64,000 nucleotides of DNA, taken from positions 1-64,000 of the forward strand of contig JANCRA010000014.1 in assembly GCA_024362935.1 (NCBI GenBank). Direction: 5' to 3'. Of this stretch, positions 1 to 12,143 are shown piece after piece. Made by a program: the position numbers and the translations under genes. Below the pieces are notes generated by a model. That model saw nothing but the letters and a program-made list of their open reading frames with translations. It was not told the origin of the DNA and searched no databases. The stretch comes from Setophaga petechia. Lineage: Eukaryota > Chordata > Aves > Passeriformes > Parulidae. Every line of letters starts with the position of its first letter. The stretch's first letter is position 1.

Positions 1-3000
1 CTAACCCTAACCCTAACCCTAACCCTAACCCTAACCCTAACCCTAACCCTAACCCTAACCCTAACCCTAACCCTAACCCTAACCCTAACCCTAACCCTAA
101 CCCTAACCCTAACCCTAACCCTAACCCTAACCCTAACCCTAACCCTAACCCTAACCCTAACCCTAACCCTAACCCTAACCCTAACCCTAACCCTAACCCT
201 AACCCTAACCCTAACCCTAACCCTAACCCTAACCCTAACCCTAACCCTAACCCTAACCCTAACCCTAACCCTAACCCTAACCCTAACCCTAACCCTAACC
301 CTAACCCTAACCCTAACCCTAACCCTAACCCTAACCCTAACCCTAACCCTAACCCTAACCCTAACCCTAACCCTAACCCTAACCCTAACCCTAACCCTAA
401 CCCTAACCCTAACCCTAACCCTAACCCTAACCCTAACCCTAACCCTAACCCTAACCCTAACCCTAACCCTAACCCTAACCCTAACCCTAACCCTAACCCT
501 AACCCTAACCCTAACCCTAACCCTAACCCTAACCCTAACCCTAACCCTAACCCTAACCCTAACCCTAACCCTAACCCTAACCCTAACCCTAACCCTAACC
601 CTAACCCTAACCCTAACCCTAACCCTAACCCTAACCCTAACCCTAACCCTAACCCTAACCCTAACCCTAACCCTAACCCTAACCCTAACCCTAACCCTAA
701 CCCTAACCCTAACCCTAACCCTAACCCTAACCCTAACCCTAACCCTAACCCTAACCCTAACCCTAACCCTAACCCTAACCCTAACCCTACCCTAACCCTA
801 ACCCTAACCCTAACCCTAACCCTAACCCTAACCCTAACCCTAACCCTAACCCTAACCCTAACCCTAACCCTAACCCTAACCCTAACCCTAACCCTAACCC
901 TAACCCTAACCCTAACCCTAACCCTAACCCTAACCCTAACCCTAACCCTAACCCTAACCCTAACCCTAACCCTAACCCTAACCCTAACCCTAACCCTAAC
1001 CCTAACCCTAACCCTAACCCTAACCCTAACCCTAACCCTAACCCTAACCCTAACCCTAACCCTAACCCTAACCCTAACCCTAACCCTAACCCTAACCCTA
1101 ACCCTAACCCTAACCCTAACCCTAACCCTAACCCTAACCCTAACCCTAACCCTAACCCTAACCCTAACCCTAACCCTAACCCTAACCCTAACCCTAACCC
1201 TAACCCTAACCCTAACCCTAACCCTAACCCTAACCCTAACCCTAACCCTAACCCTAACCCTAACCCTAACCCTAACCCTAACCCTAACCCTAACCCTAAC
1301 CCTAACCCTAACCCTAACCCTAACCCTAACCCTAACCCTAACCCTAACCCTAACCCTAACCCTAACCCTAACCCTAACCCTAACCCTAACCCTAACCCTA
1401 ACCCTAACCCTAACCCTAACCCTAACCCTAACCCTAACCCTAACCCTAACCCTAACCCTAACCCTAACCCTAACCCTAACCCTAACCCTAACCCTAACCC
1501 TAACCCTAACCCTAACCCTAACCCTAACCCTAACCCTAACCCTAACCCTAACCCTAACCCTAACCCTAACCCTAACCCTAACCCTAACCCTAACCCTAAC
1601 CCTAACCCTAACCCTAACCCTAACCCTAACCCTAACCCTAACCCTAACCCTAACCCTAACCCTAACCCTAACCCTAACCCTAACCCTAACCCTAACCCTA
1701 ACCCTAACCCTAACCCTAACCCTAACCCTAACCCTAACCCTAACCCTAACCCTAACCCTAACCCTAACCCTAACCCTAACCCTAACCCTAACCCTAACCC
1801 TAACCCTAACCCTAACCCTAACCCTAACCCTAACCCTAACCCTAACCCTAACCCTAACCCTAACCCTAACCCTAACCCTAACCCTAACCCTAACCCTAAC
1901 CCTAACCCTAACCCTAACCCTAACCCTAACCCTAACCCTAACCCTAACCCTAACCCTAACCCTAACCCTAACCCTAACCCTAACCCTAACCCTAACCCTA
2001 ACCCTAACCCTAACCCTAACCCTAACCCTAACCCTAACCCTAACCCTAACCCTAACCCTAACCCTAACCCTAACCCTAACCCTAACCCTAACCCTAACCC
2101 TAACCCTAACCCTAACCCTAACCCTAACCCTAACCCTAACCCTAACCCTAACCCTAACCCTAACCCTAACCCTAACCCTAACCCTAACCCTAACCCTAAC
2201 CCTAACCCTAACCCTAACCCTAACCCTAACCCTAACCCTAACCCTAACCCTAACCCTAACCCTAACCCTAACCCTAACCCTAACCCTAACCCTAACCCTA
2301 ACCCTAACCCTAACCCTAACCCTAACCCTAACCCTAACCCTAACCCTAACCCTAACCCTAACCCTAACCCTAACCCTAACCCTAACCCTAACCCTAACCC
2401 TAACCCTAACCCTAACCCTAACCCTAACCCTAACCCTAACCCTAACCCTAACCCTAACCCTAACCCTAACCCTAACCCTAACCCTAACCCTAACCCTAAC
2501 CCTAACCCTAACCCTAACCCTAACCCTAACCCTAACCCTAACCCTAACCCTAACCCTAACCCTAACCCTAACCCTAACCCTAACCCTAACCCTAACCCTA
2601 ACCCTAACCCTAACCCTAACCCTAACCCTAACCCTAACCCTAACCCTAACCCTAACCCTAACCCTAACCCTAACCCTAACCCTAACCCTAACCCTAACCC
2701 TAACCCTAACCCTAACCCTAACCCTAACCCTAACCCTAACCCTAACCCTAACCCTAACCCTAACCCTAACCCTAACCCTAACCCTAACCCTAACCCTAAC
2801 CCTAACCCTAACCCTAACCCTAACCCTAACCCTAACCCTAACCCTAACCCTAACCCTAACCCTAACCCTAACCCTAACCCTAACCCTAACCCTAACCCTA
2901 ACCCTAACCCTAACCCTAACCCTAACCCTAACCCTAACCCTAACCCTAACCCTAACCCTAACCCTAACCCTAACCCTAACCCTAACCCTAACCCTAACCC

Positions 3001-6000
3001 TAACCCTAACCCTAACCCTAACCCTAACCCTAACCCTAACCCTAACCCTAACCCTAACCCTAACCCTAACCCTAACCCTAACCCTAACCCTAACCCTAAC
3101 CCTAACCCTAACCCTAACCCTAACCCTAACCCTAACCCTAACCCTAACCCTAACCCTAACCCTAACCCTAACCCTAACCCTAACCCTAACCCTAACCCTA
3201 ACCCTAACCCTAACCCTAACCCTAACCCTAACCCTAACCCTAACCCTAACCCTAACCCTAACCCTAACCCTAACCCTAACCCTAACCCTAACCCTAACCC
3301 TAACCCTAACCCTAACCCTAACCCTAACCCTAACCCTAACCCTAACCCTAACCCTAACCCTAACCCTAACCCTAACCCTAACCCTAACCCTAACCCTAAC
3401 CCTAACCCTAACCCTAACCCTAACCCTAACCCTAACCCTAACCCTAACCCTAACCCTAACCCTAACCCTAACCCTAACCCTAACCCTAACCCTAACCCTA
3501 ACCCTAACCCTAACCCTAACCCTAACCCTAACCCTAACCCTAACCCTAACCCTAACCCTAACCCTAACCCTAACCCTAACCCTAACCCTAACCCTAACCC
3601 TAACCCTAACCCTAACCCTAACCCTAACCCTAACCCTAACCCTAACCCTAACCCTAACCCTAACCCTAACCCTAACCCTAACCCTAACCCTAACCCTAAC
3701 CCTAACCCTAACCCTAACCCTAACCCTAACCCTAACCCTAACCCTAACCCTAACCCTAACCCTAACCCTAACCCTAACCCTAACCCTAACCCTAACCCTA
3801 ACCCTAACCCTAACCCTAACCCTAACCCTAACCCTAACCCTAACCCTAACCCTAACCCTAACCCTAACCCTAACCCTAACCCTAACCCTAACCCTAACCC
3901 TAACCCTAACCCTAACCCTAACCCTAACCCTAACCCTAACCCTAACCCTAACCCTAACCCTAACCCTAACCCTAACCCTAACCCTAACCCTAACCCTAAC
4001 CCTAACCCTAACCCTAACCCTAACCCTAACCCTAACCCTAACCCTAACCCTAACCCTAACCCTAACCCTAACCCTAACCCTAACCCTAACCCTAACCCTA
4101 ACCCTAACCCTAACCCTAACCCTAACCCTAACCCTAACCCTAACCCTAACCCTAACCCTAACCCTAACCCTAACCCTAACCCTAACCCTAACCCTAACCC
4201 TAACCCTAACCCTAACCCTAACCCTAACCCTAACCCTAACCCTAACCCTAACCCTAACCCTAACCCTAACCCTAACCCTAACCCTAACCCTAACCCTAAC
4301 CCTAACCCTAACCCTAACCCTAACCCTAACCCTAACCCTAACCCTAACCCTAACCCTAACCCTAACCCTAACCCTAACCCTAACCCTAACCCTAACCCTA
4401 ACCCTAACCCTAACCCTAACCCTAACCCTAACCCTAACCCTAACCCTAACCCTAACCCTAACCCTAACCCTAACCCTAACCCTAACCCTAACCCTAACCC
4501 TAACCCTAACCCTAACCCTAACCCTAACCCTAACCCTAACCCTAACCCTAACCCTAACCCTAACCCTAACCCTAACCCTAACCCTAACCCTAACCCTAAC
4601 CCTAACCCTAACCCTAACCCTAACCCTAACCCTAACCCTAACCCTAACCCTAACCCTAACCCTAACCCTAACCCTAACCCTAACCCTAACCCTAACCCTA
4701 ACCCTAACCCTAACCCTAACCCTAACCCTAACCCTAACCCTAACCCTAACCCTAACCCTAACCCTAACCCTAACCCTAACCCTAACCCTAACCCTAACCC
4801 TAACCCTAACCCTAACCCTAACCCTAACCCTAACCCTAACCCTAACCCTAACCCTAACCCTAACCCTAACCCTAACCCTAACCCTAACCCTAACCCTAAC
4901 CCTAACCCTAACCCTAACCCTAACCCTAACCCTAACCCTAACCCTAACCCTAACCCTAACCCTAACCCTAACCCTAACCCTAACCCTAACCCTAACCCTA
5001 ACCCTAACCCTAACCCTAACCCTAACCCTAACCCTAACCCTAACCCTAACCCTAACCCTAACCCTAACCCTAACCCTAACCCTAACCCTAACCCTAACCC
5101 TAACCCTAACCCTAACCCTAACCCTAACCCTAACCCTAACCCTAACCCTAACCCTAACCCTAACCCTAACCCTAACCCTAACCCTAACCCTAACCCTAAC
5201 CCTAACCCTAACCCTAACCCTAACCCTAACCCTAACCCTAACCCTAACCCTAACCCTAACCCTAACCCTAACCCTAACCCTAACCCTAACCCTAACCCTA
5301 ACCCTAACCCTAACCCTAACCCTAACCCTAACCCTAACCCTAACCCTAACCCTAACCCTAACCCTAACCCTAACCCTAACCCTAACCCTAACCCTAACCC
5401 TAACCCTAACCCTAACCCTAACCCTAACCCTAACCCTAACCCTAACCCTAACCCTAACCCTAACCCTAACCCTAACCCTAACCCTAACCCTAACCCTAAC
5501 CCTAACCCTAACCCTAACCCTAACCCTAACCCTAACCCTAACCCTAACCCTAACCCTAACCCTAACCCTAACCCTAACCCTAACCCTAACCCTAACCCTA
5601 ACCCTAACCCTAACCCTAACCCTAACCCTAACCCTAACCCTAACCCTAACCCTAACCCTAACCCTAACCCTAACCCTAACCCTAACCCTAACCCTAACCC
5701 TAACCCTAACCCTAACCCTAACCCTAACCCTAACCCTAACCCTAACCCTAACCCTAACCCTAACCCTAACCCTAACCCTAACCCTAACCCTAACCCTAAC
5801 CCTAACCCTAACCCTAACCCTAACCCTAACCCTAACCCTAACCCTAACCCTAACCCTAACCCTAACCCTAACCCTAACCCTAACCCTAACCCTAACCCTA
5901 ACCCTAACCCTAACCCTAACCCTAACCCTAACCCTAACCCTAACCCTAACCCTAACCCTAACCCTAACCCTAACCCTAACCCTAACCCTAACCCTAACCC

Positions 6001-9000
6001 TAACCCTAACCCTAACCCTAACCCTAACCCTAACCTAACCCTAACCCTAACCCTAACCCTAACCCTAACCCTAACCCTAACCCTAACCCTAACCCTAACC
6101 CTAACCCTAACCCTAACCCTAACCCTAACCCTAACCCTAACCCTAACCCTAACCCTAACCCTAACCCTAACCCTAACCCTAACCCTAACCCTAACCCTAA
6201 CCCTAACCCTAACCCTAACCCTAACCCTAACCCTAACCCTAACCCTAACCCTAACCCTAACCCTAACCCTAACCCTAACCCTAACCCTAACCCTAACCCT
6301 AACCCTAACCCTAACCCTAACCCTAACCCTAACCCTAACCCTAACCCTAACCCTAACCCTAACCCTAACCCTAACCCTAACCCTAACCCTAACCCTAACC
6401 CTAACCCTAACCCTAACCCTAACCCTAACCCTAACCCTAACCCTAACCCTAACCCTAACCCTAACCCTAACCCTAACCCTAACCCTAACCCTAACCCTAA
6501 CCCTAACCCTAACCCTAACCCTAACCCTAACCCTAACCCTAACCCTAACCCTAACCCTAACCCTAACCCTAACCCTAACCCTAACCCTAACCCTAACCCT
6601 AACCCTAACCCTAACCCTAACCCTAACCCTAACCCTAACCCTAACCCTAACCCTAACCCTAACCCTAACCCTAACCCTAACCCTAACCCTAACCCTAACC
6701 CTAACCCTAACCCTAACCCTAACCCTAACCCTAACCCTAACCCTAACCCTAACCCTAACCCTAACCCTAACCCTAACCCTAACCCTAACCCTAACCCTAA
6801 CCCTAACCCTAACCCTAACCCTAACCCTAACCCTAACCCTAACCCTAACCCTAACCCTAACCCTAACCCTAACCCTAACCCTAACCCTAACCCTAACCCT
6901 AACCCTAACCCTAACCCTAACCCTAACCCTAACCCTAACCCTAACCCTAACCCTAACCCTAACCCTAACCCTAACCCTAACCCTAACCCTAACCCTAACC
7001 CTAACCCTAACCCTAACCCTAACCCTAACCCTAACCCTAACCCTAACCCTAACCCTAACCCTAACCCTAACCCTAACCCTAACCCTAACCCTAACCCTAA
7101 CCCTAACCCTAACCCTAACCCTAACCCTAACCCTAACCCTAACCCTAACCCTAACCCTAACCCTAACCCTAACCCTAACCCTAACCCTAACCCTAACCCT
7201 AACCCTAACCCTAACCCTAACCCTAACCCTAACCCTAACCCTAACCCTAACCCTAACCCTAACCCTAACCCTAACCCTAACCCTAACCCTAACCCTAACC
7301 CTAACCCTAACCCTAACCCTAACCCTAACCCTAACCCTAACCCTAACCCTAACCCTAACCCTAACCCTAACCCTAACCCTAACCCTAACCCTAACCCTAA
7401 CCCTAACCCTAACCCTAACCCTAACCCTAACCCTAACCCTAACCCTAACCCTAACCCTAACCTAACCCTAACCCTAACCCTAACCCTAACCCTAACCCTA
7501 ACCCTAACCCTAACCCTAACCCTAACCCTAACCCTAACCCTAACCCTAACCCTAACCCTAACCCTAACCCTAACCCTAACCCTAACCCTAACCCTAACCC
7601 TAACCCTAACCCTAACCCTAACCCTAACCCTAACCCTAACCCTAACCCTAACCCTAACCCTAACCCTAACCCTAACCCTAACCCTAACCCTAACCCTAAC
7701 CCTAACCCTAACCCTAACCCTAACCCTAACCCTAACCCTAACCCTAACCCTAACCCTAACCCTAACCCTAACCCTAACCCTAACCCTAACCCTAACCCTA
7801 ACCCTAACCCTAACCCTAACCCTAACCCTAACCCTAACCCTAACCCTAACCCTAACCCTAACCCTAACCCTAACCCTAACCCTAACCCTAACCCTAACCC
7901 TAACCCTAACCCTAACCCTAACCCTAACCCTAACCCTAACCCTAACCCTAACCCTAACCCTAACCCTAACCCTAACCCTAACCCTAACCCTAACCCTAAC
8001 CCTAACCCTAACCCTAACCCTAACCCTAACCCTAACCCTAACCCTAACCCTAACCCTAACCCTAACCCTAACCCTAACCCTAACCCTAACCCTAACCCTA
8101 ACCCTAACCCTAACCCTAACCCTAACCCTAACCCTAACCCTAACCCTAACCCTAACCCTAACCCTAACCCTAACCCTAACCCTAACCCTAACCCTAACCC
8201 TAACCCTAACCCTAACCCTAACCCTAACCCTAACCCTAACCCTAACCCTAACCCTAACCCTAACCCTAACCCTAACCCTAACCCTAACCCTAACCCTAAC
8301 CCTAACCCTAACCCTAACCCTAACCCTAACCCTAACCCTAACCCTAACCCTAACCCTAACCCTAACCCTAACCCTAACCCTAACCCTAACCCTAACCCTA
8401 ACCCTAACCCTAACCCTAACCCTAACCCTAACCCTAACCCTAACCCTAACCCTAACCCTAACCCTAACCCTAACCCTAACCCTAACCCTAACCCTAACCC
8501 TAACCCTAACCCTAACCCTAACCCTAACCCTAACCCTAACCCTAACCCTAACCCTAACCCTAACCCTAACCCTAACCCTAACCCTAACCCTAACCCTAAC
8601 CCTAACCCTAACCCTAACCCTAACCCTAACCCTAACCCTAACCCTAACCCTAACCCTAACCCTAACCCTAACCCTAACCCTAACCCTAACCCTAACCCTA
8701 ACCCTAACCCTAACCCTAACCCTAACCCTAACCCTAACCCTAACCCTAACCCTAACCCTAACCCTAACCCTAACCCTAACCCTAACCCTAACCCTAACCC
8801 TAACCCTAACCCTAACCCTAACCCTAACCCTAACCCTAACCCTAACCCTAACCCTAACCCTAACCCTAACCCTAACCCTAACCCTAACCCTAACCCTAAC
8901 CCTAACCCTAACCCTAACCCTAACCCTAACCCTAACCCTAACCCTAACCCTAACCCTAACCCTAACCCTAACCCTAACCCTAACCCTAACCCTAACCCTA

Positions 9001-10210
9001 ACCCTAACCCTAACCCTAACCCTAACCCTAACCCTAACCCTAACCCTAACCCTAACCCTAACCCTAACCCTAACCCTAACCCTAACCCTAACCCTAACCC
9101 TAACCCTAACCCTAACCCTAACCCTAACCCTAACCCTAACCCTAACCCTAACCCTAACCCTAACCCTAACCCTAACCCTAACCCTAACCCTAACCCTAAC
9201 CCTAACCCTAACCCTAACCCTAACCCTAACCCTAACCCTAACCCTAACCCTAACCCTAACCCTAACCCTAACCCTAACCCTAACCCTAACCCTAACCCTA
9301 ACCCTAACCCTAACCCTAACCCTAACCCTAACCCTAACCCTAACCCTAACCCTAACCCTAACCCTAACCCTAACCCTAACCCTAACCCTAACCCTAACCC
9401 TAACCCTAACCCTAACCCTAACCCTAACCCTAACCCTAACCCTAACCCTAACCCTAACCCTAACCCTAACCCTAACCCTAACCCTAACCCTAACCCTAAC
9501 CCTAACCCTAACCCTAACCCTAACCCTAACCCTAACCCTAACCCTAACCCTAACCCTAACCCTAACCCTAACCCTAACCCTAACCCTAACCCTAACCCTA
9601 ACCCTAACCCTAACCCTAACCCTAACCCTAACCCTAACCCTAACCCTAACCCTAACCCTAACCCTAACCCTAACCCTAACCCTAACCCTAACCCTAACCC
9701 TAACCCTAACCCTAACCCTAACCCTAACCCTAACCCTAACCCTAACCCTAACCCTAACCCTAACCCTAACCCTAACCCTAACCCTAACCCTAACCCTAAC
9801 CCTAACCCTAACCCTAACCCTAACCCTAACCCTAACCCTAACCCTAACCCTAACCCTAACCCTAACCCTAACCCTAACCCTAACCCTAACCCTAACCCTA
9901 ACCCTAACCCTAACCCTAACCCTAACCCTAACCCTAACCCTAACCCTAACCCTAACCCTAACCCTAACCCTAACCCTAACCCTAACCCTAACCCTAACCC
10001 TAACCCTAACCCTAACCCTAACCCTAACCCTAACCCTAACCCTAACCCTAACCCTAACCCTAACCCTAACCCTAACCCTAACCCTAACCCTAACCCTAAC
10101 CCTAACCCTAACCCTAACCCTAACCCTAACCCTAACCCTAACCCTAACCCTAACCCTAACCCTAACCCTAACCCTAACCCTAACCCTAACCCTAACCCTA
10201 ACCCTAACCC
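1..10210. repeat. Telomere: (CCCTAA)n array
   Basis: An essentially pure array of the vertebrate telomere hexamer, C-rich on the + strand, as expected where the chromosome end lies to the left. I see three departures, each a single missing base: CCCTACCCTAA near 789, and CCTAA units near 6,035 and 7,462. They could be real variant repeats or consensus errors. Shelterin binding and telomerase extension are the known roles of such arrays; nothing else is encoded here. Confidence 0.99.
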
Positions 10211-10455
10211 TGACCCTGACCCTAACCCGGACCCTAACCCGGACCCTAACCCGGACCCTAACCCTAACCCGGACCCTAACCCTAACCCTAACCCTAACCC
10301 TGGACCCTAACCCCGGACCCTAACCCCGGACCCTAACCCTAACCCCGGACCCTAACCCTAACCCCGGACCCTAACCCCGGACCCTAACCCCGGACCCTAA
10401 CCCCGGACCCTAACCCCGGACCCTAACCCCGGACCCTAACCCCGGACCCTAACGA
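10211..10455. repeat. Degenerate telomere-variant repeats with CpG
   Basis: The pure array gives way to CCCTGA units, then CCCGGACCCTAA, then about ten copies of the 13-mer CCCCGGACCCTAA, ending in 'taacgaccctt'. This is a usual proximal telomere zone. Each CCGG variant adds a CpG, so this zone, unlike the pure hexamer array, can be methylated. A short unrepeated spacer (10,456-10,530) follows. Confidence 0.95.
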
Positions 10456-10530
10456 CCCTTAAAAGCTGGGAATTTGGCCCTAAAATGTAACCCTGATCCC
10501 AAAAAGTACATTGGGGTGCTAACCCTAATC

Positions 10531-10920
10531 CAAGATGGCGGCGCCCATGCGGTCACGTGGTATTCAACAAGATGGCGGTGGTGATGTCACTTCCGGCAAG
10601 ATGGCGGCGCCCATGAGCTTCATGTGGTTGCAGGCAAGATGGCTGCCCCCATGTCATCACGTGGTTTCCGGCAAGATGGCGGCAGTGATGTCATTTCCGG
10701 CAAGATGGCGGCGCCCAGGTGGTCCACGTGGTTGCGGGCAAGATGGCCGCCCCCATGCCGTCACGTGGTTTCCGGCAAGATGGCGGCCGTGATGTCATTT
10801 CCGGCAAGATGGCGGCGCCCATAAGCTCCACGTGGTTGCAGGCAAGATGGCGGCGCCCATGTGGTCACCTGACCCGGAACCAAGATGGCGCCGGTCACGT
10901 GGTTTCCGGCAAAATGGCGG
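10531..10920. repeat. YY1-like motif array, block 1 (104-bp higher-order period)
   Basis: Twelve copies of CAAGATGGC or CAAAATGGC start at 10531, 10568, 10597, 10635, 10672, 10701, 10739, 10776, 10805, 10843, 10881 and 10910. Spacing rotates 37/29/38, giving a 104-bp period. The arms carry different second motifs: GTCACGTGG (E-box) in one, GTGATGTCATTTCCGG (CRE-like plus ETS-like) in another, and GTGGTTGC in the third. AAGATGGCGGC is the established YY1 consensus, common just downstream of housekeeping-type start sites. Confidence 0.9.
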
Positions 10921-11223
10921 CACCCACGGCTCCGGTTTTTTTATCGGTTTTTGGCGGTTTTTTCGCGGCTTCCGCGGGTCCCTGGTGGTCGGGCTGCTAT
11001 TCCGGTTCGGCTGTGCCCGGCGGTGTCGCGCGGGGGGGTGTGTGGAGCGCGGGGGGGGTGCCGCGGTTTTGGTCGGGACTGGGGTTTTTTTTCCCGGTTT
11101 TTTTTCGGTTTTTCGCGGGTCCCCGCTGGTCGGGGTGCTATTCCGGTTCGGCTGCGCCCGGCGCCGTCGCGCGGGGGGGTCTGTGGGGCGCGGGGTGGGT
11201 GCCGTGGTTTTGGTGGGCTCTGG
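10921..11223. repeat. GC/T-rich block with G-runs, copies 1-2
   Basis: Two tandem versions of a segment containing 'ctattccggttcggct', 'gcgcgggggg' and 'ggggtgccg' (near 10,988-11,090 and 11,132-11,220), separated by T-runs with cggtttttt. The G-runs of 7-8 on the + strand could form G-quadruplexes. No coding content is supported; open frames here reflect low stop-codon content. Confidence 0.8.
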
Positions 11224-11400
11224 CAAGATGGCGGCGGTGACGTCGTTTCCGGCAAAATGGCGGCGGTGACGTCATTTCCGGCAAAGATGGCGGCGCCCGT
11301 ACCCTCCACGTGGTTGCGGGCAAGATGGCGGCGCCCATGCGGTCACCTGACCCGGAACCAAGATGGCGCCGGTCACGTGGCTTCCGGCAAAATGGCGGCG
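11224..11400. repeat. YY1-like motif array, block 2
   Basis: Six more CAAGATGGC/CAAAATGGC motifs, starting at 11224, 11253, 11282 (with one extra A), 11321, 11359 and 11388, with the same 29/38 spacing. It contains GTGACGTCATTTCCGG near 11,266-11,281, a perfect CRE (TGACGTCA) beside an ETS-type TTCCGG, and CACGTGG near 11,308 and 11,375. It appears to be a partial duplicate of block 1. Confidence 0.88.
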
Positions 11401-11760
11401 CCCATGGCTCCGGTTTTTTTATCGGTTTTTTTTCGGTTTTTCGCGGTTTTTGCGGGATTTTTGTGAGTTCCCGCTGGTCGGGGTGCTATTCCGGTTCGGC
11501 TTCGCCCGGCGCTGTTGCGCGGGGGGGGGTCTGTGGGCCGTGGGGGGGTGCCGCGGTTTCGATCGGGCTCTGGCAAAATGGCGGCGATTGGGACCGCGGG
11601 TTTTTTCTCGGTTTTTTTTGGGTTTTTCACGCTTTTTGCGGGATTTCCGCGCGTCCCTGGTTGTAGGGCTGGTATTCCGGTTTGGCTGTGCCCGGCGGTG
11701 TCACGCGGGGGGGTCTGTGGGGCGCGGGGGGGGTGCCGCGGTTTTGATCCACCCCTGGGA
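11401..11760. repeat. GC/T-rich block with G-runs, copies 3-4
   Basis: Two further copies of the 'ctattccggttcggct ... gcgcgggggg' segment, near 11,477-11,570 and 11,660-11,750, with one more CAAAATGGCGGC at 11,574. The structure matches 10,921-11,223, so the whole 10.5-11.75 kb region is a nested tandem array. Confidence 0.8.
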
Positions 11761-11785
11761 CCTTCCCGGGGGCGTGCCGCTTTGC

Positions 11786-11925
11786 TGACGTCACTCGAGG
11801 GTGCTGTGCTTGCAGTGTGCCGCTGTGGACGGCAGGGGGCGCTGTGCTTGGGTTACATGGGCAGTGACTGCATCGGGGGGTTCTGCCTGCAGTAGCTGGT
11901 CCCAGACAGCAGGGGGTGCTGTGGT
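11786..11925 (+). promoter_or_regulatory. CRE plus tandem CTCF-like sites
   Basis: TGACGTCA sits at 11786-11793. GGCAGGGGGCGCTGTG at 11831-11846 and AGACAGCAGGGGGTGCTGTG near 11904-11923 match the AGGGGGCGCT core of the CTCF motif in the same orientation. A weaker relative, CGAGGGTGCTGTGCTTGCAG, lies near 11,795. The spacing of about 75-80 bp suggests a small tandem array. The 5' half of the first site fits the consensus poorly, so occupancy is uncertain. Confidence 0.5.
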
Positions 11926-12032
11926 ATTACTGATCAGGGTGGATTGGTGGCACCTGGGGTAGGACGTACTCATTAGGGGGTGTGGTTTCTATATACTGTA
12001 TATATAAAAAGAAGAAAAACTATATGTCCGGT

Positions 12033-12142
12033 GCAGCAGTAGAAAATTTCAGGCTCCCGGGGAGTAAATGGATTTTTTTATTTTAAAAGTTTTTTTTTTT
12101 TTTCCCTTTACTCCCAGGGAGCCTGAAAGTTTCTACTGCTGC
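12033..12142. repeat. 36-bp inverted repeat around a T-rich 38-nt loop
   Basis: The left arm 12033-12068 begins GCAGCAGTAGAAAATTTCAG and the right arm is 12107-12142. By eye 34 of 36 positions pair. The loop 12069-12106 is mostly T. It could be a miniature inverted-repeat element, a small hairpin RNA gene or chance palindromic growth. I see no flanking target-site duplication. Nothing else is recognisable in 11,930-12,030. Confidence 0.85.
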
Positions 12143-12143
12143 T

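Larger units (their letters stand above)
10531..11760 (-). promoter_or_regulatory. Candidate subtelomeric CpG-island promoter (TERRA-like)
   Basis: The stretch directly inside the telomere is dense in CpG, YY1-like, E-box (CACGTG), CRE (TGACGTCA) and ETS (TTCCGG) motifs. Known vertebrate TERRA starts in CpG-rich subtelomeric repeats near CTCF sites and runs into the telomere. Here that direction is leftward, so the RNA would carry UUAGGG. The sequence shows only composition and motifs. The promoter function and its direction are inference; a bidirectional or rightward promoter is equally possible. Confidence 0.4.

Noticed and set aside
10535..11895. Many overlapping frames of 60-190 codons in the CpG array
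   Set aside because: They overlap in all frames on both strands and only mirror the tandem motif repeats.
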